From: an uncultured Aquimonas sp.
GTDB taxonomy: Bacteria > Pseudomonadota > Gammaproteobacteria > Xanthomonadales > Xanthomonadaceae
Direction: 5' to 3'
Length of the DNA: 64,000 bases
NCBI RefSeq assembly: GCF_937888285.1
Contig: NZ_CALART010000056.1
Coordinates: 108,051-172,050 of the forward strand
Positions 52,321 through 61,184 of this stretch are shown here, in pieces. Numbering within the stretch: position 1 is the first letter of the stretch; every line of letters begins with the position of its first letter. The notes beneath the pieces were generated by a model. That model ran no database searches. It was not told where the DNA came from and worked only from the letters and a program-made list of their open reading frames with translations. The position numbers and the translations under genes were made by a program.

Positions 52321-55101
52321 ATGAAACTTCAATTAGGTCGAACCACATTGCTGTCGGGCCTACTCATTGCGGCGATGCTGCCGTCGGCTGAGGCGTCCTA
52401 CTTCTCCACCGTGGCGGCCGCGTCTTCAACAGGCGCGACCGCTCAGCCGGCGCAGGACGAAGCGCGCATGGAGCGCGCCATGGCGCAGTCCGGCGATCTC
52501 GACATGATCCTGAAGGCCGTGCTCGATCTGCGGCCGCGGATCGAACACTGGGTCTCGGATCGCAGCTCGGACAACATCGCCAAGATCGGCACGGAGCTCG
52601 ATCGGCTTCTCGCGCCCCAGGCAATTCGGCAAGACATCGCGACGCATGTCGCCGAGGGTCTCGGCCGCGAGGACATCGCCCAGATCGAAGCGTGGGCGTC
52701 CAATCCGCGAATGGCTGCAATCAATGCCGTGCTGGCCGATCCCATGGGCAAGCGCCCCATGGGTGAGTTCAAGCGAGCCACGCCCGAGCGTCTGGAGAAG
52801 CTGACCCGGATCGTTCGCGCCACCCAGCTGTCCAGGAGGCTGGAGAATCCGAACAAGGGGATGCAGGCACTGATGGTGGACTTCTCCAAGGCGGTGGATC
52901 CGCACTACCAGCCCATGGATACCAGCCACTTCCCTGAGGAGATGCGCCCGCCTGATGAAGACGAGTCGCTTGCGTCCAGCTTTCTGGCGCAGCCGCTCGC
53001 GCACGTCGACGAGGCCGATATCGATCGGTTCCTGGCCTTTGCCGAGAGCGAGGCCGGGCAAAAGTACTTCGGTACCTTGTCAGCGGGGATGGCGCTCGGG
53101 TTCGGCGACTGGCGGTCGGACTTCCTGGTCTCTGCCAGGTACATCCTGAGGGATGCCCCGCGCATGCCCCACCTTCCGCCGAACTACGTCGAAGATCTGG
53201 TCAGCCGCGAGATCGGAATTGAGCATGCGATGGCAAAGTCTGGCGACCTCGCCGTCATCCTGAAAGCACACAGCGCCGTCCGCCCACAAGTCGAGGCATT
53301 GATTCAGGAGCTGAACCCTGAGGCCATGCCCAAGCTGACGCCTGAACTCGACCGAATCCTCGCCCCGCAGGCCCTGCTTGAGGATGTGGCCATCCAGATG
53401 GGCGCGCAGTTCGCGGCGGGCGGGCTGGACAAGGTCGAGGCATGGTCGTCCAAGCCTTCCATGGTCGCGATCAATGCGGCGCTGCTCAGCCTGAGTGAGG
53501 CGCCCCCGCCGCACGGATCGTCGGGCTCAGTGACGCCTGAAACCCGGGAGAGGTTTCTGCGCGTCGCGCGTGCCACGCACATAGCGAAAAGACTGACCAG
53601 CGCCCAGGAGGGGCTGCAACAGCTTTCCGCAGAGGTCGTGCGGGTGTTCGACCCGAGCTTCAGGCCGTTTGTCATGCCCGAGCACCCGGCTTTGGCCAGC
53701 GAAGATGCGCTGGTCGACTACCTGCTTGCACCGACCCTCGGGTACTTCACGGCAGCGGAGATCGACGAATACCTTGCCTTCGCAGAGAGCGAGGCGGGCT
53801 ACAAATACTTCCAGGCGGTTTCGCTCGCCCTGCAGCTCTCGCTGGGCGATCGGCGAGGCGAACTGCTGTCCGCGATCGAAGCGAACGCCGGGCCAGAGCC
53901 TGCGGGACAGGACATTGGCTTCGACGAACTGCTCGCAAGCGCCCGACACCTCATTTCGATCAATGCGCTGTCCGATGCCCAGGCCGTCCTCATCCGCGCC
54001 GAGCGCCTGCGTGGTGATGACTCGCAGGTGCAGATGCTGCTTGGCGAAGTGGCCACCCATCTCCGCGACGGCCCGCGACCCTCGCGTGGGCAGCTGCGCA
54101 CCGAACCGTTTCCCGAGTTCTTCGCCGAGGCCGAACGTCGCCTTGCGCGGGCGATCGAGCTGGACCCCACCAACGGTCGCGCCCACGTTCTGCTGGCCCG
54201 CGCCAAGTTCCTGCAGTCGAAGGACTCCGAGGCCGCAGCCCTGCTCGCCCAAGCGAAGAAGATCGACCCGGAGCTTGCCTGGCTGAGGGTCAATCTGGCC
54301 GACCTCGCCTCCGTCCAGGGACGCTACGACGAAGCCATCGCGCTGTACCGGGAGGTTCTGCGTCTACCCGAGCGCGAGCCCAACGTGCACTACTGGGCGC
54401 TGGTGCGCTCCCGCGTCGCCTTCGAGGGCTCGGACCGCTTGCAGGAGTACACCGCGGTGGGACGCCAGTACATGCAGGACAAGCCCGAGGACCAGGACTA
54501 CCCCTTGGTGTTCGCCGAGCACCTGCTGTACTCCGGCAAGGACGATGCCGAGGCGCTCGAAGTCCTCGAACAGACCAACCCACGCCGCAATCCGCGGCTG
54601 CGCCAACAACTGCTGGCGAAAGCCTTGGCGGGGTTGGCGCATGCGTCACGCGAGCGCACGGGCAGTCTGGATGCGCAGTCGCGGCTGTGGCTGCAGCGCG
54701 CCATTGAACTGAGCGGCGGTTCGGAAGCGAACCTGGTGCGAGATCTGGCCATCGAACCCACGCGGCTCGAACCCATGCTGACAGTCATCCACGCCAGCAG
54801 CTCACCAAAGAGCCTCGCCACCCAGGCCCTATACCCTGCGATGTTCCCAAGGCGAATGGACCAGATCAAAGCCCTGGTGGAAGCCGGCGCAGACCTGAAC
54901 GCCCCGCTGGGCGTGCTGCCAATGACGCCGCTCGCGTCTGCCGCCATGGGCCGCGATCTGGATCTGTTCCGCCTGTTGTTGGAACTAGGAGCCGACCCCG
55001 AGCGCGCGCGCATCAGTGGCCAGCCCTTGGAAGAGTGGATGAGCAGCTTCACCCACGAAGAGGTCATCGCCGAAATGAGCAAGCTGATCGAGACCAGGTA
55101 G
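52321..55101 (+). CDS. Exported 926-residue protein: duplicated DUF2059-like region, TPR repeats, ankyrin repeats
   Basis: A signal peptide (LLSGLLIAAMLPSAEA) is followed by two tandem copies of a 230-245-residue unit (about 45-290 and 298-525). Each starts [ER]xMAxSGDLxxILK and ends FAESEAG[QY]KYF, the latter resembling the C-terminal part of DUF2059. Residues about 535-800 are tetratricopeptide-like helices (IELDPTNGRAHVLLARAKFL, SVQGRYDEAIALYREVLRLP). The end has two ankyrin-like units (IKALVEAGADLNAPLGVLPM and FRLLLELGADPERARISGQP). All parts are protein-interaction modules, so it is probably a periplasmic scaffold. Function unknown. Confidence 0.8.
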   Translation: MKLQLGRTTLLSGLLIAAMLPSAEASYFSTVAAASSTGATAQPAQDEARMERAMAQSGDLDMILKAVLDLRPRIEHWVSDRSSDNIAKIGTELDRLLAPQAIRQDIATHVAEGLGREDIAQIEAWASNPRMAAINAVLADPMGKRPMGEFKRATPERLEKLTRIVRATQLSRRLENPNKGMQALMVDFSKAVDPHYQPMDTSHFPEEMRPPDEDESLASSFLAQPLAHVDEADIDRFLAFAESEAGQKYFGTLSAGMALGFGDWRSDFLVSARYILRDAPRMPHLPPNYVEDLVSREIGIEHAMAKSGDLAVILKAHSAVRPQVEALIQELNPEAMPKLTPELDRILAPQALLEDVAIQMGAQFAAGGLDKVEAWSSKPSMVAINAALLSLSEAPPPHGSSGSVTPETRERFLRVARATHIAKRLTSAQEGLQQLSAEVVRVFDPSFRPFVMPEHPALASEDALVDYLLAPTLGYFTAAEIDEYLAFAESEAGYKYFQAVSLALQLSLGDRRGELLSAIEANAGPEPAGQDIGFDELLASARHLISINALSDAQAVLIRAERLRGDDSQVQMLLGEVATHLRDGPRPSRGQLRTEPFPEFFAEAERRLARAIELDPTNGRAHVLLARAKFLQSKDSEAAALLAQAKKIDPELAWLRVNLADLASVQGRYDEAIALYREVLRLPEREPNVHYWALVRSRVAFEGSDRLQEYTAVGRQYMQDKPEDQDYPLVFAEHLLYSGKDDAEALEVLEQTNPRRNPRLRQQLLAKALAGLAHASRERTGSLDAQSRLWLQRAIELSGGSEANLVRDLAIEPTRLEPMLTVIHASSSPKSLATQALYPAMFPRRMDQIKALVEAGADLNAPLGVLPMTPLASAAMGRDLDLFRLLLELGADPERARISGQPLEEWMSSFTHEEVIAEMSKLIETR

Positions 55102-55180
55102 TCCGACGCGGCCTGAGCAGACTCGTGGCCATCCCGCAATTCGCGATGTAGCGGACCGCGCGGCAGTCGCAAATCACCCC

Positions 55181-55212
55181 AAGGCCCCTCCCCGATTGCG
55201 GAGAGGGGCCTT
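55181..55212 (+). terminator. Hairpin after the 926-residue gene
   Basis: AAGGCCCCTC..GGGGCCTT forms a 12-13-bp GC-rich stem with a short loop, 80 bp after the stop. No T-run follows, so it is at best a Rho-assisted or processing hairpin. It resembles the CCCCTCTCCC repeat family at 17 kb. Confidence 0.55.
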
Positions 55213-55361
55213 GTGCCATTCACGGAGCGGACGCCGGGCCCGGTACGGCACACAGGGCAGCACCCATTCGCGAGTGTCAGCGTGCCTGCTGATCCACGCT
55301 CCTGAGAGAAGGCTCTCGCGGCAGACGCCGCGACAGGAGCGCTGTGGGCCCAGCGCGCGGC

Positions 55362-56387
55362 TCAGCCCAGCAGCACCGTTCGCCGCTCAGCACTGCTGCG
55401 CATCGCCGCCTCCAGAACCCGCATGACGTCGAGTGCTTGCGTTGCGGTGACCGGCGGCTCGGCGCCCGTGCGAACGGCATGGACGATGCCGGCGTAGTAG
55501 TCCTGGTAGCGGCCACGCAGGGTGTCGATGGCGGTGACCTCGCCGTCATGGCTCAGCAGCTCGGCGCGGGCACCGCGCATCTGGCCCCAGGCTGCGCTGC
55601 CGGGTCGCAGGCCCGCCTTCAGGTCGTCCTCCTGGCTGTCCAATCCGAAGTGGCGAAAGCTCGCGGCTTCGCCGTACAGCGCGATGCGCGGGCCGTGGGC
55701 GGGCATCAGTGAGCTGGCGTGCAGCACCACGCGAGTGCTGCCGTAGTCCAGCAGCAGATGGAAGTAGTCATCGACCTCGGCCCCCGGCCGCTGCGCCAGC
55801 ACGTCGGCCGTCACCGCGCGCGGCAGGCCGAACAGGCAGCAGGCCTGGTCGATCAGATGAGGCCCGAGGTCATACAGCACGCCGGCACCCTCGCCCGGCT
55901 GCTCACGCCAGCGTGGTTTCAGCTGCGGGCGGCAGCGGTCGAAATGGAACTCGGCGTACGAGATCTTGCCAAGGCGGCCTTCAGCCATCACCTGCTGCGC
56001 GGTGAGGAAATCGGCGTCCCAGCGGCGGTTGTGGAAGACGCTCAGACGGCGGTCCTGTTTCCGGGCCAGCGCGATCAGGTCCTCTGCATCTGCCGCGCGA
56101 AGCACGAAGGGCTTGTCGACCACCACATGCTTGCCCGCCAGCAGCGCCTGTCGCGCGAAGCTGGCGTGGCTGTCGTTGGGCGTGGCGACCACGATCAGCT
56201 CGATCGCCGGATCGGCCAGCACCGCGTCGATGCTGGCGCCGCACACGCCCGCAGGCAGCTGCTTGCCCTCGAAGCTGCGGCTGCCGACAGCGGCCAAGTG
56301 CAGGCCGTCGCAGGCCTGGATCAGCGGCGCGTGGAAGACCGAACCGGCCAGGCCGAAGCCCAGCAGGCCTACTTGAATCTGCGTCAT
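55362..56387 (-). CDS. Gfo/Idh/MocA family oxidoreductase
   Basis: 341 residues, typical length. The N-terminal Rossmann domain binds NAD(P): VGLLGFGLAGSVFHAPLI, IELIVVATPNDSHASFARQA, and the conserved HVVVDKPFVL with the active-site lysine. The C-terminal domain has VLYDLGPHLIDQACCLFG with the second active-site histidine. Members oxidise sugars, inositols or other hydroxylated compounds; the substrate is unknown. The sequence is close to the YdgJ/YhhX type. Transcribed toward the hairpin at 55.2 kb. Confidence 0.93.
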   Translation of the reverse strand: MTQIQVGLLGFGLAGSVFHAPLIQACDGLHLAAVGSRSFEGKQLPAGVCGASIDAVLADPAIELIVVATPNDSHASFARQALLAGKHVVVDKPFVLRAADAEDLIALARKQDRRLSVFHNRRWDADFLTAQQVMAEGRLGKISYAEFHFDRCRPQLKPRWREQPGEGAGVLYDLGPHLIDQACCLFGLPRAVTADVLAQRPGAEVDDYFHLLLDYGSTRVVLHASSLMPAHGPRIALYGEAASFRHFGLDSQEDDLKAGLRPGSAAWGQMRGARAELLSHDGEVTAIDTLRGRYQDYYAGIVHAVRTGAEPPVTATQALDVMRVLEAAMRSSAERRTVLLG

Positions 56388-56483
56388 CTTTCATCCTTTC
56401 AATCCACTCAAGGCAGGCCTTCGGGCCAGGCGTGCAGGTGGGACTCGACGGCACGCATCAGATGCGGGCAAAACCGCAGCGCC

Positions 56484-56972
56484 CTACCCCCGCTCCCGCA
56501 GAAACACCGGCAGATCGGTCGTCGGCGGTGACACGCCTGCGGCATACATCATCGCGGCGATGTGGCCGCGGTGATAGGTCGCGTGGTTGGCGACATGCTG
56601 GAAGATCTGCGCGCGGCTCATGCGGCCCTGCCCGCCGCCGATGAACTCGAAGCTGATGCACTCGGCCTCGCGAGCCGCATCCAGCGCGGCGGCCTGCGCC
56701 TGATACCAGCCGTCGAGCTGCTGCTGCCAAGACCACAGCTCATCCAGCGGCGGCGCCGGCCGCGGACTGCGCGAGGTGTAGCCATGTGGCTCGCCCAGCA
56801 GATGCGCCTGCCAGACGCGATCCATCACCGCGACGTGGTGCAGGGTGCTGAGCAGGCTGCCGAAGATGATCGGCTGCGGAGCGCGCAAGGCAGCATCGTC
56901 CATCCGCTGCAGGGCGCCGTACAGGCGCGCGTTGCCCCAGGCCTTGTAGGCCATCAGCTCAGAAGCATCCAC
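56484..56972 (-). CDS. DinB family protein
   Basis: 162 residues from the GTG at 56972, set by GGAG upstream. Four-helix-bundle features: MAYKAWGNARLYGALQ, SLLSTLHHVAVMDRVWQAHL with metal histidines, and IFQHVANHATYHRGHIAAMM carrying the second His pair. DinB-like proteins bind a divalent metal and often act in thiol-dependent reactions; no activity can be assigned here. It is 96 bp upstream of the Gfo/Idh gene on the same strand. Confidence 0.9.
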   Translation of the reverse strand: MDASELMAYKAWGNARLYGALQRMDDAALRAPQPIIFGSLLSTLHHVAVMDRVWQAHLLGEPHGYTSRSPRPAPPLDELWSWQQQLDGWYQAQAAALDAAREAECISFEFIGGGQGRMSRAQIFQHVANHATYHRGHIAAMMYAAGVSPPTTDLPVFLRERG

Positions 56973-57567
56973 GGTGGCACTCCGGGTGGGCTTGGGTTTG
57001 GTGGGTCGCGCTGGGGGCGTCAGCCTACACGTCCGAGCCAACGGCCTTGACCAAGCGACCGAGCGCGGACCCGGCGAACCGAGCGCCGACTACGCAGCTG
57101 GGGTGCATGCTTCGGTCCCCCGTCAGCGCGATTCCTCCCATGCGCCCCACCGCCGTCCTGCAGCGCAGGACCGCCCTCCCCCTTCGCGACCAACCACAGG
57201 CACCGCACAGGCGTGGAGGCCCGGCGCACGGCATCGCAGCACCCGTCATGCCCGCCAATTCCCTTCACCTTTTGTGCTGCCTGCCAGCAGTCGGGAACAA
57301 GTAGGGAAGTTTTCCGAGACCCCCGATTGCGTGACGCACGTCACGCAATCTACCGTCAAGGCGTCGTCAAAGCTTCGACCTGCCCCATCGAGGGAACAGC
57401 TTGCGTGTCTGCAGCCGCCCCGAAGGACCCGACGTTGATTTCGCGCTTCGGCTCTCAAGCGTGTGTGAGACATCCGCCAACAACACCCCACTCTTGGGCG
57501 AGCGTGCCGGACACAACGAGGATTCGCCGCAACGGACGCCACACTCGTCCCGCATCAAGGAGACGCG
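56973..57567. other. Intergenic boundary between core-like DNA and the accessory block
   Basis: 595 bp with no supported gene; frames around 57025-57300 on both strands lack start context. It holds the 26-bp palindrome at 57324. Base composition falls from about 57.25 kb rightward. Confidence 0.55.
57324..57349. promoter_or_regulatory. 26-bp palindrome with GCGTGAC/GTCACGC core
   Basis: Two 11-bp arms (GATTGCGTGAC and GTCACGCAATC) are exact reverse complements around GCAC. It sits 218 bp upstream of the M15 peptidase gene. It looks like a dimeric-regulator operator (CRP/FNR-like spacing), although no known consensus fits exactly. Confidence 0.6.
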
Positions 57568-58065
57568 ATGAACATTTGGCCCCATCAGAGTGACGTGGAT
57601 GAATTCTATGGAAACCCACGCGGCCCGAACGGGGAGGCTAGTCCGAAATGGGAGCAAGAGAATCTCACCCTCATTTCACCGCCATGGAACTTGGTGACTG
57701 CCTGGGACTTCAGGCCAGTTCGCAGCATTCGCGTGCACAAGAAATGCGCAAAAAGCCTAGAAAAAGTCTTTGCTAGCATCTGGGAGAGCGCGGGAAGAAA
57801 TGAAGATCGAATTCAGGACTGGGGGATGCATCTCTTCGCTGGCGCATACAACTATCGCTTGATGCGCAGAGGCACGAGGCTTTCAATGCACAGCTGGGGA
57901 TGCGCGGTGGACTTTGACTCTGCGAGAAATGCTTTTGGCGACCGCACACCAAACTTCGCGCTGATCCCTCAGGTGTTAGAAGCTTTTGCAAACGAAAGTT
58001 GGACCTGGGGTGGCAAGTGGAGAACGGTCGATGGGATGCATTGGCAAGCCGCGAACGCGCAATGA
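57568..58065 (+). CDS. M15-family peptidase (D-Ala-D-Ala carboxypeptidase/endolysin type) without signal peptide
   Basis: 165 residues after a strong AGGAG ribosome site. The zinc site is complete: H108 in LSMHSWG, D115 in AVDFDSARN, H158 in DGMHW, with D155 nearby. AYNYRLMRRG and TWGGKW are typical of VanY-like and phage endolysin M15 enzymes, which cut peptidoglycan stem peptides. There is no signal peptide or membrane segment, so delivery to the wall needs another route (phage-type holin, lysis, or a secretion apparatus). A lipoprotein gene starts 43 bp downstream. Lower GC than the left part of the window. Confidence 0.88.
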   Translation: MNIWPHQSDVDEFYGNPRGPNGEASPKWEQENLTLISPPWNLVTAWDFRPVRSIRVHKKCAKSLEKVFASIWESAGRNEDRIQDWGMHLFAGAYNYRLMRRGTRLSMHSWGCAVDFDSARNAFGDRTPNFALIPQVLEAFANESWTWGGKWRTVDGMHWQAANAQ

Positions 58066-58108
58066 AAACCAACCTATCAGACCAAGACCGAGGGAAAGGA
58101 GATCTGCT

Positions 58109-58696
58109 GTGATTCGCCACATGCCCGCGATAATCTTGGCAGCACTGATGTGTGGCTGCGCCACAACCGGTGCGCCCAACTGGCCCTGGGACCCAGATCA
58201 GGGCAAGGGAATCAAGCTTTGCTCGGACCCCAATTGCAGCGCAAATGACGCACTAAGCGCATTTAACCAAGCAAACTTCTTTTGCCGGAGGGTTCACAAC
58301 TACTACGAAAGAGGCGGGAAGATCGTCGACACCTACGATTTCGCTATCAGCGCCGGCGGCGCTATCGCCGGAGCAGTGATCGCGCCGCTTGCAAAGGGCT
58401 CAGCAAAGGCAGCTTGGAGCGGCCTCGCCGGCAGCGCAAGTGCGATCCAGACACAGCTGAATGATTCCTTTGCCGCCAACGTCGCCATTAACAGGAGGTT
58501 GGCTGTCGCTCAAGCAGCACAACTTGGAACCGAAGAGTACGGAAACGCACGAGATGATCGCGAGCGAGTCGAAGCTGCTGTCGCCATGGCAAGAGCATGC
58601 GCGATCGCACCAGCCGCCGCAGACGCTGCTGCGATGAAGGCTGTTTCAGAATCCGCCGCAAGCGTGAAATCAGTTGGCCCCGTGCGTACTAACTAG
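58109..58696 (+). CDS. Lipoprotein next to the M15 peptidase, possible immunity or spanin-like partner
   Basis: 195 residues; the GTG at 58109 is chosen because AAAGGAGAT sits just upstream. The signal sequence PAIILAALMCGCATTG contains a lipobox-like end with C17. A small hydrophobic stretch (AISAGGAIAGAVIAPLA) lies in the middle and the C-terminus is Ala-rich and helical. No family recognised. Tight spacing to the signal-less peptidase suggests that the two products work together. Confidence 0.75.
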   Translation: MIRHMPAIILAALMCGCATTGAPNWPWDPDQGKGIKLCSDPNCSANDALSAFNQANFFCRRVHNYYERGGKIVDTYDFAISAGGAIAGAVIAPLAKGSAKAAWSGLAGSASAIQTQLNDSFAANVAINRRLAVAQAAQLGTEEYGNARDDRERVEAAVAMARACAIAPAAADAAAMKAVSESAASVKSVGPVRTN

Positions 58697-58707
58697 TCCA
58701 TCTGGGT

Positions 58708-58764
58708 CCGTTCTTGGCCGCAGCCACGCCAGAACGCAGGCGGTGGCGGTCAAGCCAAGAGCGG
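58708..58764. other. Strong imperfect hairpin after the lipoprotein gene
   Basis: The arms CCGTTCTTGGC (58708) and GCCAAGAGCGG (ending 58764) pair with one mismatch, and the interior continues GCAGCCACGCC against GGCGGTGGCGG. It starts 12 bp after the stop. Terminator-like, but without a T-run; it could also be an end of the lost insertion sequence. Confidence 0.6.
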
Positions 58765-58834
58765 GGGAGCAAGGTGAAGGATAAGCTCGAGAAGCGGGAG
58801 GAGTTTTGTCAGCCCTGTTGACACGGGCGGCGCA

Positions 58835-59038
58835 ATGGTGACCCCGTTCCTCTACGTGTGGCTGTATAACCATAATTTGCCGCAGAAAGCGCTGAACCGC
58901 GAAACTCCCATTCAAGCGCTCAAACGCTGGCAATCCACCCACCCGGAACTCTTCGCCAAGAAAGTGCAGGATCGTCCGGAACCCGACAGCCACCTCTTCC
59001 TGAAGACAGTTCTGGGAGAAAATCAACTACTGGAATAA
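58835..59038 (+). pseudogene. C-terminal fragment of an IS481/IS3-like transposase
   Basis: 67 residues. YVWLYNHNLPQKALNRETPI followed by QALKRWQSTHPELFAKKV is the conserved tail of DDE integrase-type transposases (YNxxxPQKALxxxTPxQALxxW). The catalytic core is missing, so it is a remnant. The frame runs open a little upstream of the ATG, so the true break point is not clear. Confidence 0.8.
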
Positions 59039-59125
59039 TGCTCTCCTCAAGAAACGCAAAACAAGAAAACGCCCAGACAGAAGCAGCCAGGTCATCCAGA
59101 CGCTCTTGCATCTAGGACAGAAACA

Positions 59126-59989
59126 ATGAACGAAATACTCGACCAACTACCCCACCCCCCTGAGCGCGAAGCCACTGAGAAATCGGAGAATTTGGTCGGG
59201 AGCTACATTGCAGCGGGAGTCGGGGCTTTCCTTGCTGCTTTTGTAGATCTCCTACAAAACGGCGGTGAAGTGGGAAGTCGTAACGCCCTGGTACTTCGGA
59301 TCTCTGATGTGATCAAAAACCACTTTCACCCGGAACTTGGGGCTGGTTTGTATGCTGTCATGGTGGTCATAGCAGCAGGGTTGCTACTATGTTGGCTGTG
59401 GTCGCCATCCACACGTCGCGACGCTTTCGCGCTCGGGCTTTCCGTGTTCGCGCTCTTTAGCGCGGCGTCGCCATACTCGGAAGCCGAAAAGACAGGAAAG
59501 GCCTCAACGATTACAACAAGCGCCGTAAAGAACATGCTTATACCTATTGCCAATGCTGAGCCCGAAATGGAACTTGAAGACTCGGCGCAATTAGACTATC
59601 TGCTCAACTTCAAGTTTAGGGATCGAAACGCCGTTCGATCCGAAATCAGAATAGAAATTATAGACCGCTCAAGATCAACCCCCCCCCAAACGCTCATAGT
59701 CCCTTCCACACAACCACTACACCTACGCCTACGGAAAGGACGTTATGTAATCCTGGCGGAATGCGACGGGTGTGCGCGGTCTCGAATACTATTAGACGTT
59801 CGCAAGCCTATAGAAGCAAGCGAGATCGAGTTCGCGAGTTCGAATTGGCCACTATCTCTGCAACGCCTCACTGCTCCACGAGTCGTAACCACGAGAGATC
59901 TTTCGGAACACCAAGCCAGGGCGATGCTAGACCGAGCGAATGAGAAAATGGGAGTCGGCATGCGCAGCCCTGACCAATCAAACCACTGA
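59126..59989 (+). CDS. Membrane protein, unknown function
   Basis: 287 residues. Two or three N-terminal hydrophobic segments (GSYIAAGVGAFLAAFVDLLQ, LYAVMVVIAAGLLLCWLW, AFALGLSVFALFSAA) precede a hydrophilic C-terminal half with beta-like strands (SEIRIEIIDRS, HLRLRKGRYVILAECDG). Codon use is AT-richer than in the left part of the window. No family recognised. It lies between a transposase remnant and another membrane protein on the same strand. Confidence 0.75.
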   Translation: MNEILDQLPHPPEREATEKSENLVGSYIAAGVGAFLAAFVDLLQNGGEVGSRNALVLRISDVIKNHFHPELGAGLYAVMVVIAAGLLLCWLWSPSTRRDAFALGLSVFALFSAASPYSEAEKTGKASTITTSAVKNMLIPIANAEPEMELEDSAQLDYLLNFKFRDRNAVRSEIRIEIIDRSRSTPPQTLIVPSTQPLHLRLRKGRYVILAECDGCARSRILLDVRKPIEASEIEFASSNWPLSLQRLTAPRVVTTRDLSEHQARAMLDRANEKMGVGMRSPDQSNH

Positions 59990-60095
59990 CCATACATTAG
60001 GCGAACCTCAGTGTGCTTGTCGTCCGCACAGCATCAGCCAGGCGACGCGTCATCACTATCTCGCGCCAAAACACTCAGCGAAGGAAAGTCGAAGA

Positions 60096-61031
60096 ATGAA
60101 TTCTATCGCCCCCCAGCAGCCATCGGACAAGAGCTTCGTCGAGCTCATCCCCGACAAGAATCATCGCGAGTACATTGACGCGAGAATTAATGACATAGAG
60201 CGCGCTGCAGTCAGATCACGCTGGCTGTTTGGCTTCAATATCGCGCTGTCTTGGCTACTCATCTCCATGGCCTACAATTCAACATGGTCATGGATGCGCA
60301 CGATGGCTCAGACCTCTGTGGACCTCTCTCTGCCACGCGAAGATCGGCGAGTGCGGCACGCACTGCAGGAAGATCTCTTCGGCGGCTGGGTGCACAGCCT
60401 CTACTTTGACGTACCCTTTCTTGGCGCCCGCTTCAGCGCAAGCGATGCGGGGGTTGTTGGTGGCCTCCTCCTAGTGCTCGTCGCAACGTGGTGTTTCTAC
60501 GCTGGTCGCCGCGAGAATCATCTTGTGTTCTATCTTGTTCGCGACTGTGAGCGCTATCGGTTCTCGACGCCCATGCGCCGCTATCTGCGGAATCAACTTC
60601 ACGCAACCCAACTCTTCGCAAGCACAAACCAAAGTGCCGCCCTCGATGAGAGCGACTTCGCTGGCGTCTTGAAAGGTCCAGAGCAGCGCACTATGCGCTT
60701 ACTGAGCGCCGCCATGTATGGATGTGCGCCACTGGCACTGGGGTTCCTTCTGCTTACTGACCTCTATTCGCTCGCTCTCGAATCACCGTTCCGCGAACAA
60801 GGCATACTTTTGCGAGTCTTTACTGCCCCCTGCTTGGGGCCTGAAGGCTTTCGAAGCAACCCAGTCGATTGCAAACCACTTGCTGAGCTTTGCATCCGCC
60901 TTGCCCTGTCTGTTGGCTTCTTCGGACTTTGCACGCTAGTAATGTGGCGCGGCTATAAGTTCCAACGTGCAACTCGACGCCTTATCTCGCATATGGATAA
61001 ACGGATGCAGCCACGTACAAACCCTCGCTAG
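60096..61031 (+). CDS. Multi-pass membrane protein, unknown function
   Basis: 311 residues from the ATG at 60096 (GAAGGAAAG upstream). Four hydrophobic segments: LFGFNIALSWLLISMAY, GVVGGLLLVLVATWCFYAG, LLSAAMYGCAPLALGFLLLT and LALSVGFFGLCTLVMWRG, with charged loops between. No family recognised. Its stop lies inside the left arm of the candidate attC site at 61016-61081, as is common for cassette genes. Confidence 0.75.
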   Translation: MNSIAPQQPSDKSFVELIPDKNHREYIDARINDIERAAVRSRWLFGFNIALSWLLISMAYNSTWSWMRTMAQTSVDLSLPREDRRVRHALQEDLFGGWVHSLYFDVPFLGARFSASDAGVVGGLLLVLVATWCFYAGRRENHLVFYLVRDCERYRFSTPMRRYLRNQLHATQLFASTNQSAALDESDFAGVLKGPEQRTMRLLSAAMYGCAPLALGFLLLTDLYSLALESPFREQGILLRVFTAPCLGPEGFRSNPVDCKPLAELCIRLALSVGFFGLCTLVMWRGYKFQRATRRLISHMDKRMQPRTNPR

Positions 61032-61081
61032 GCTGTATAGCGCTTTCAAATTGACTTTGAGCTGCTGTAGCGTGGTTAGAT
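61016..61081 (+). repeat. Candidate attC recombination site 1
   Basis: It ends in GTTAGAT (61075-61081), matching GTTRRRY. The preceding CTGCTGTAGCGTGG pairs imperfectly with AACCCTCGCTAGGCTG in the left arm. The left core (TACAAAC) is degenerate compared with RYYYAAC. 66 bp, overlapping the upstream gene's stop. Confidence 0.4.
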
Positions 61082-61184
61082 TTACACGGGCCTCACGCGT
61101 TCCCGCGGTGCTTCACGGGCGTGCAGCCGGCGCATCGGCCGGCCAGATCAAGAACGCCACCAGGCAAGTGAACCTGACTCATTC

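Noticed and set aside
55181..55212. A standard intrinsic terminator after the 926-residue gene
   Set aside because: The hairpin is strong but lacks a T-run; kept only as a low-confidence terminator-like hairpin.
57025..57300. Small genes in the gap before the M15 peptidase
   Set aside because: Several overlapping short frames on both strands, none with a ribosome site or recognisable sequence.
59940..60010. Another attC site ending ATTAGGC after the 287-residue membrane protein
   Set aside because: The final core is ATTAGGC, not GTTRRRY, and I found no complementary left arm.
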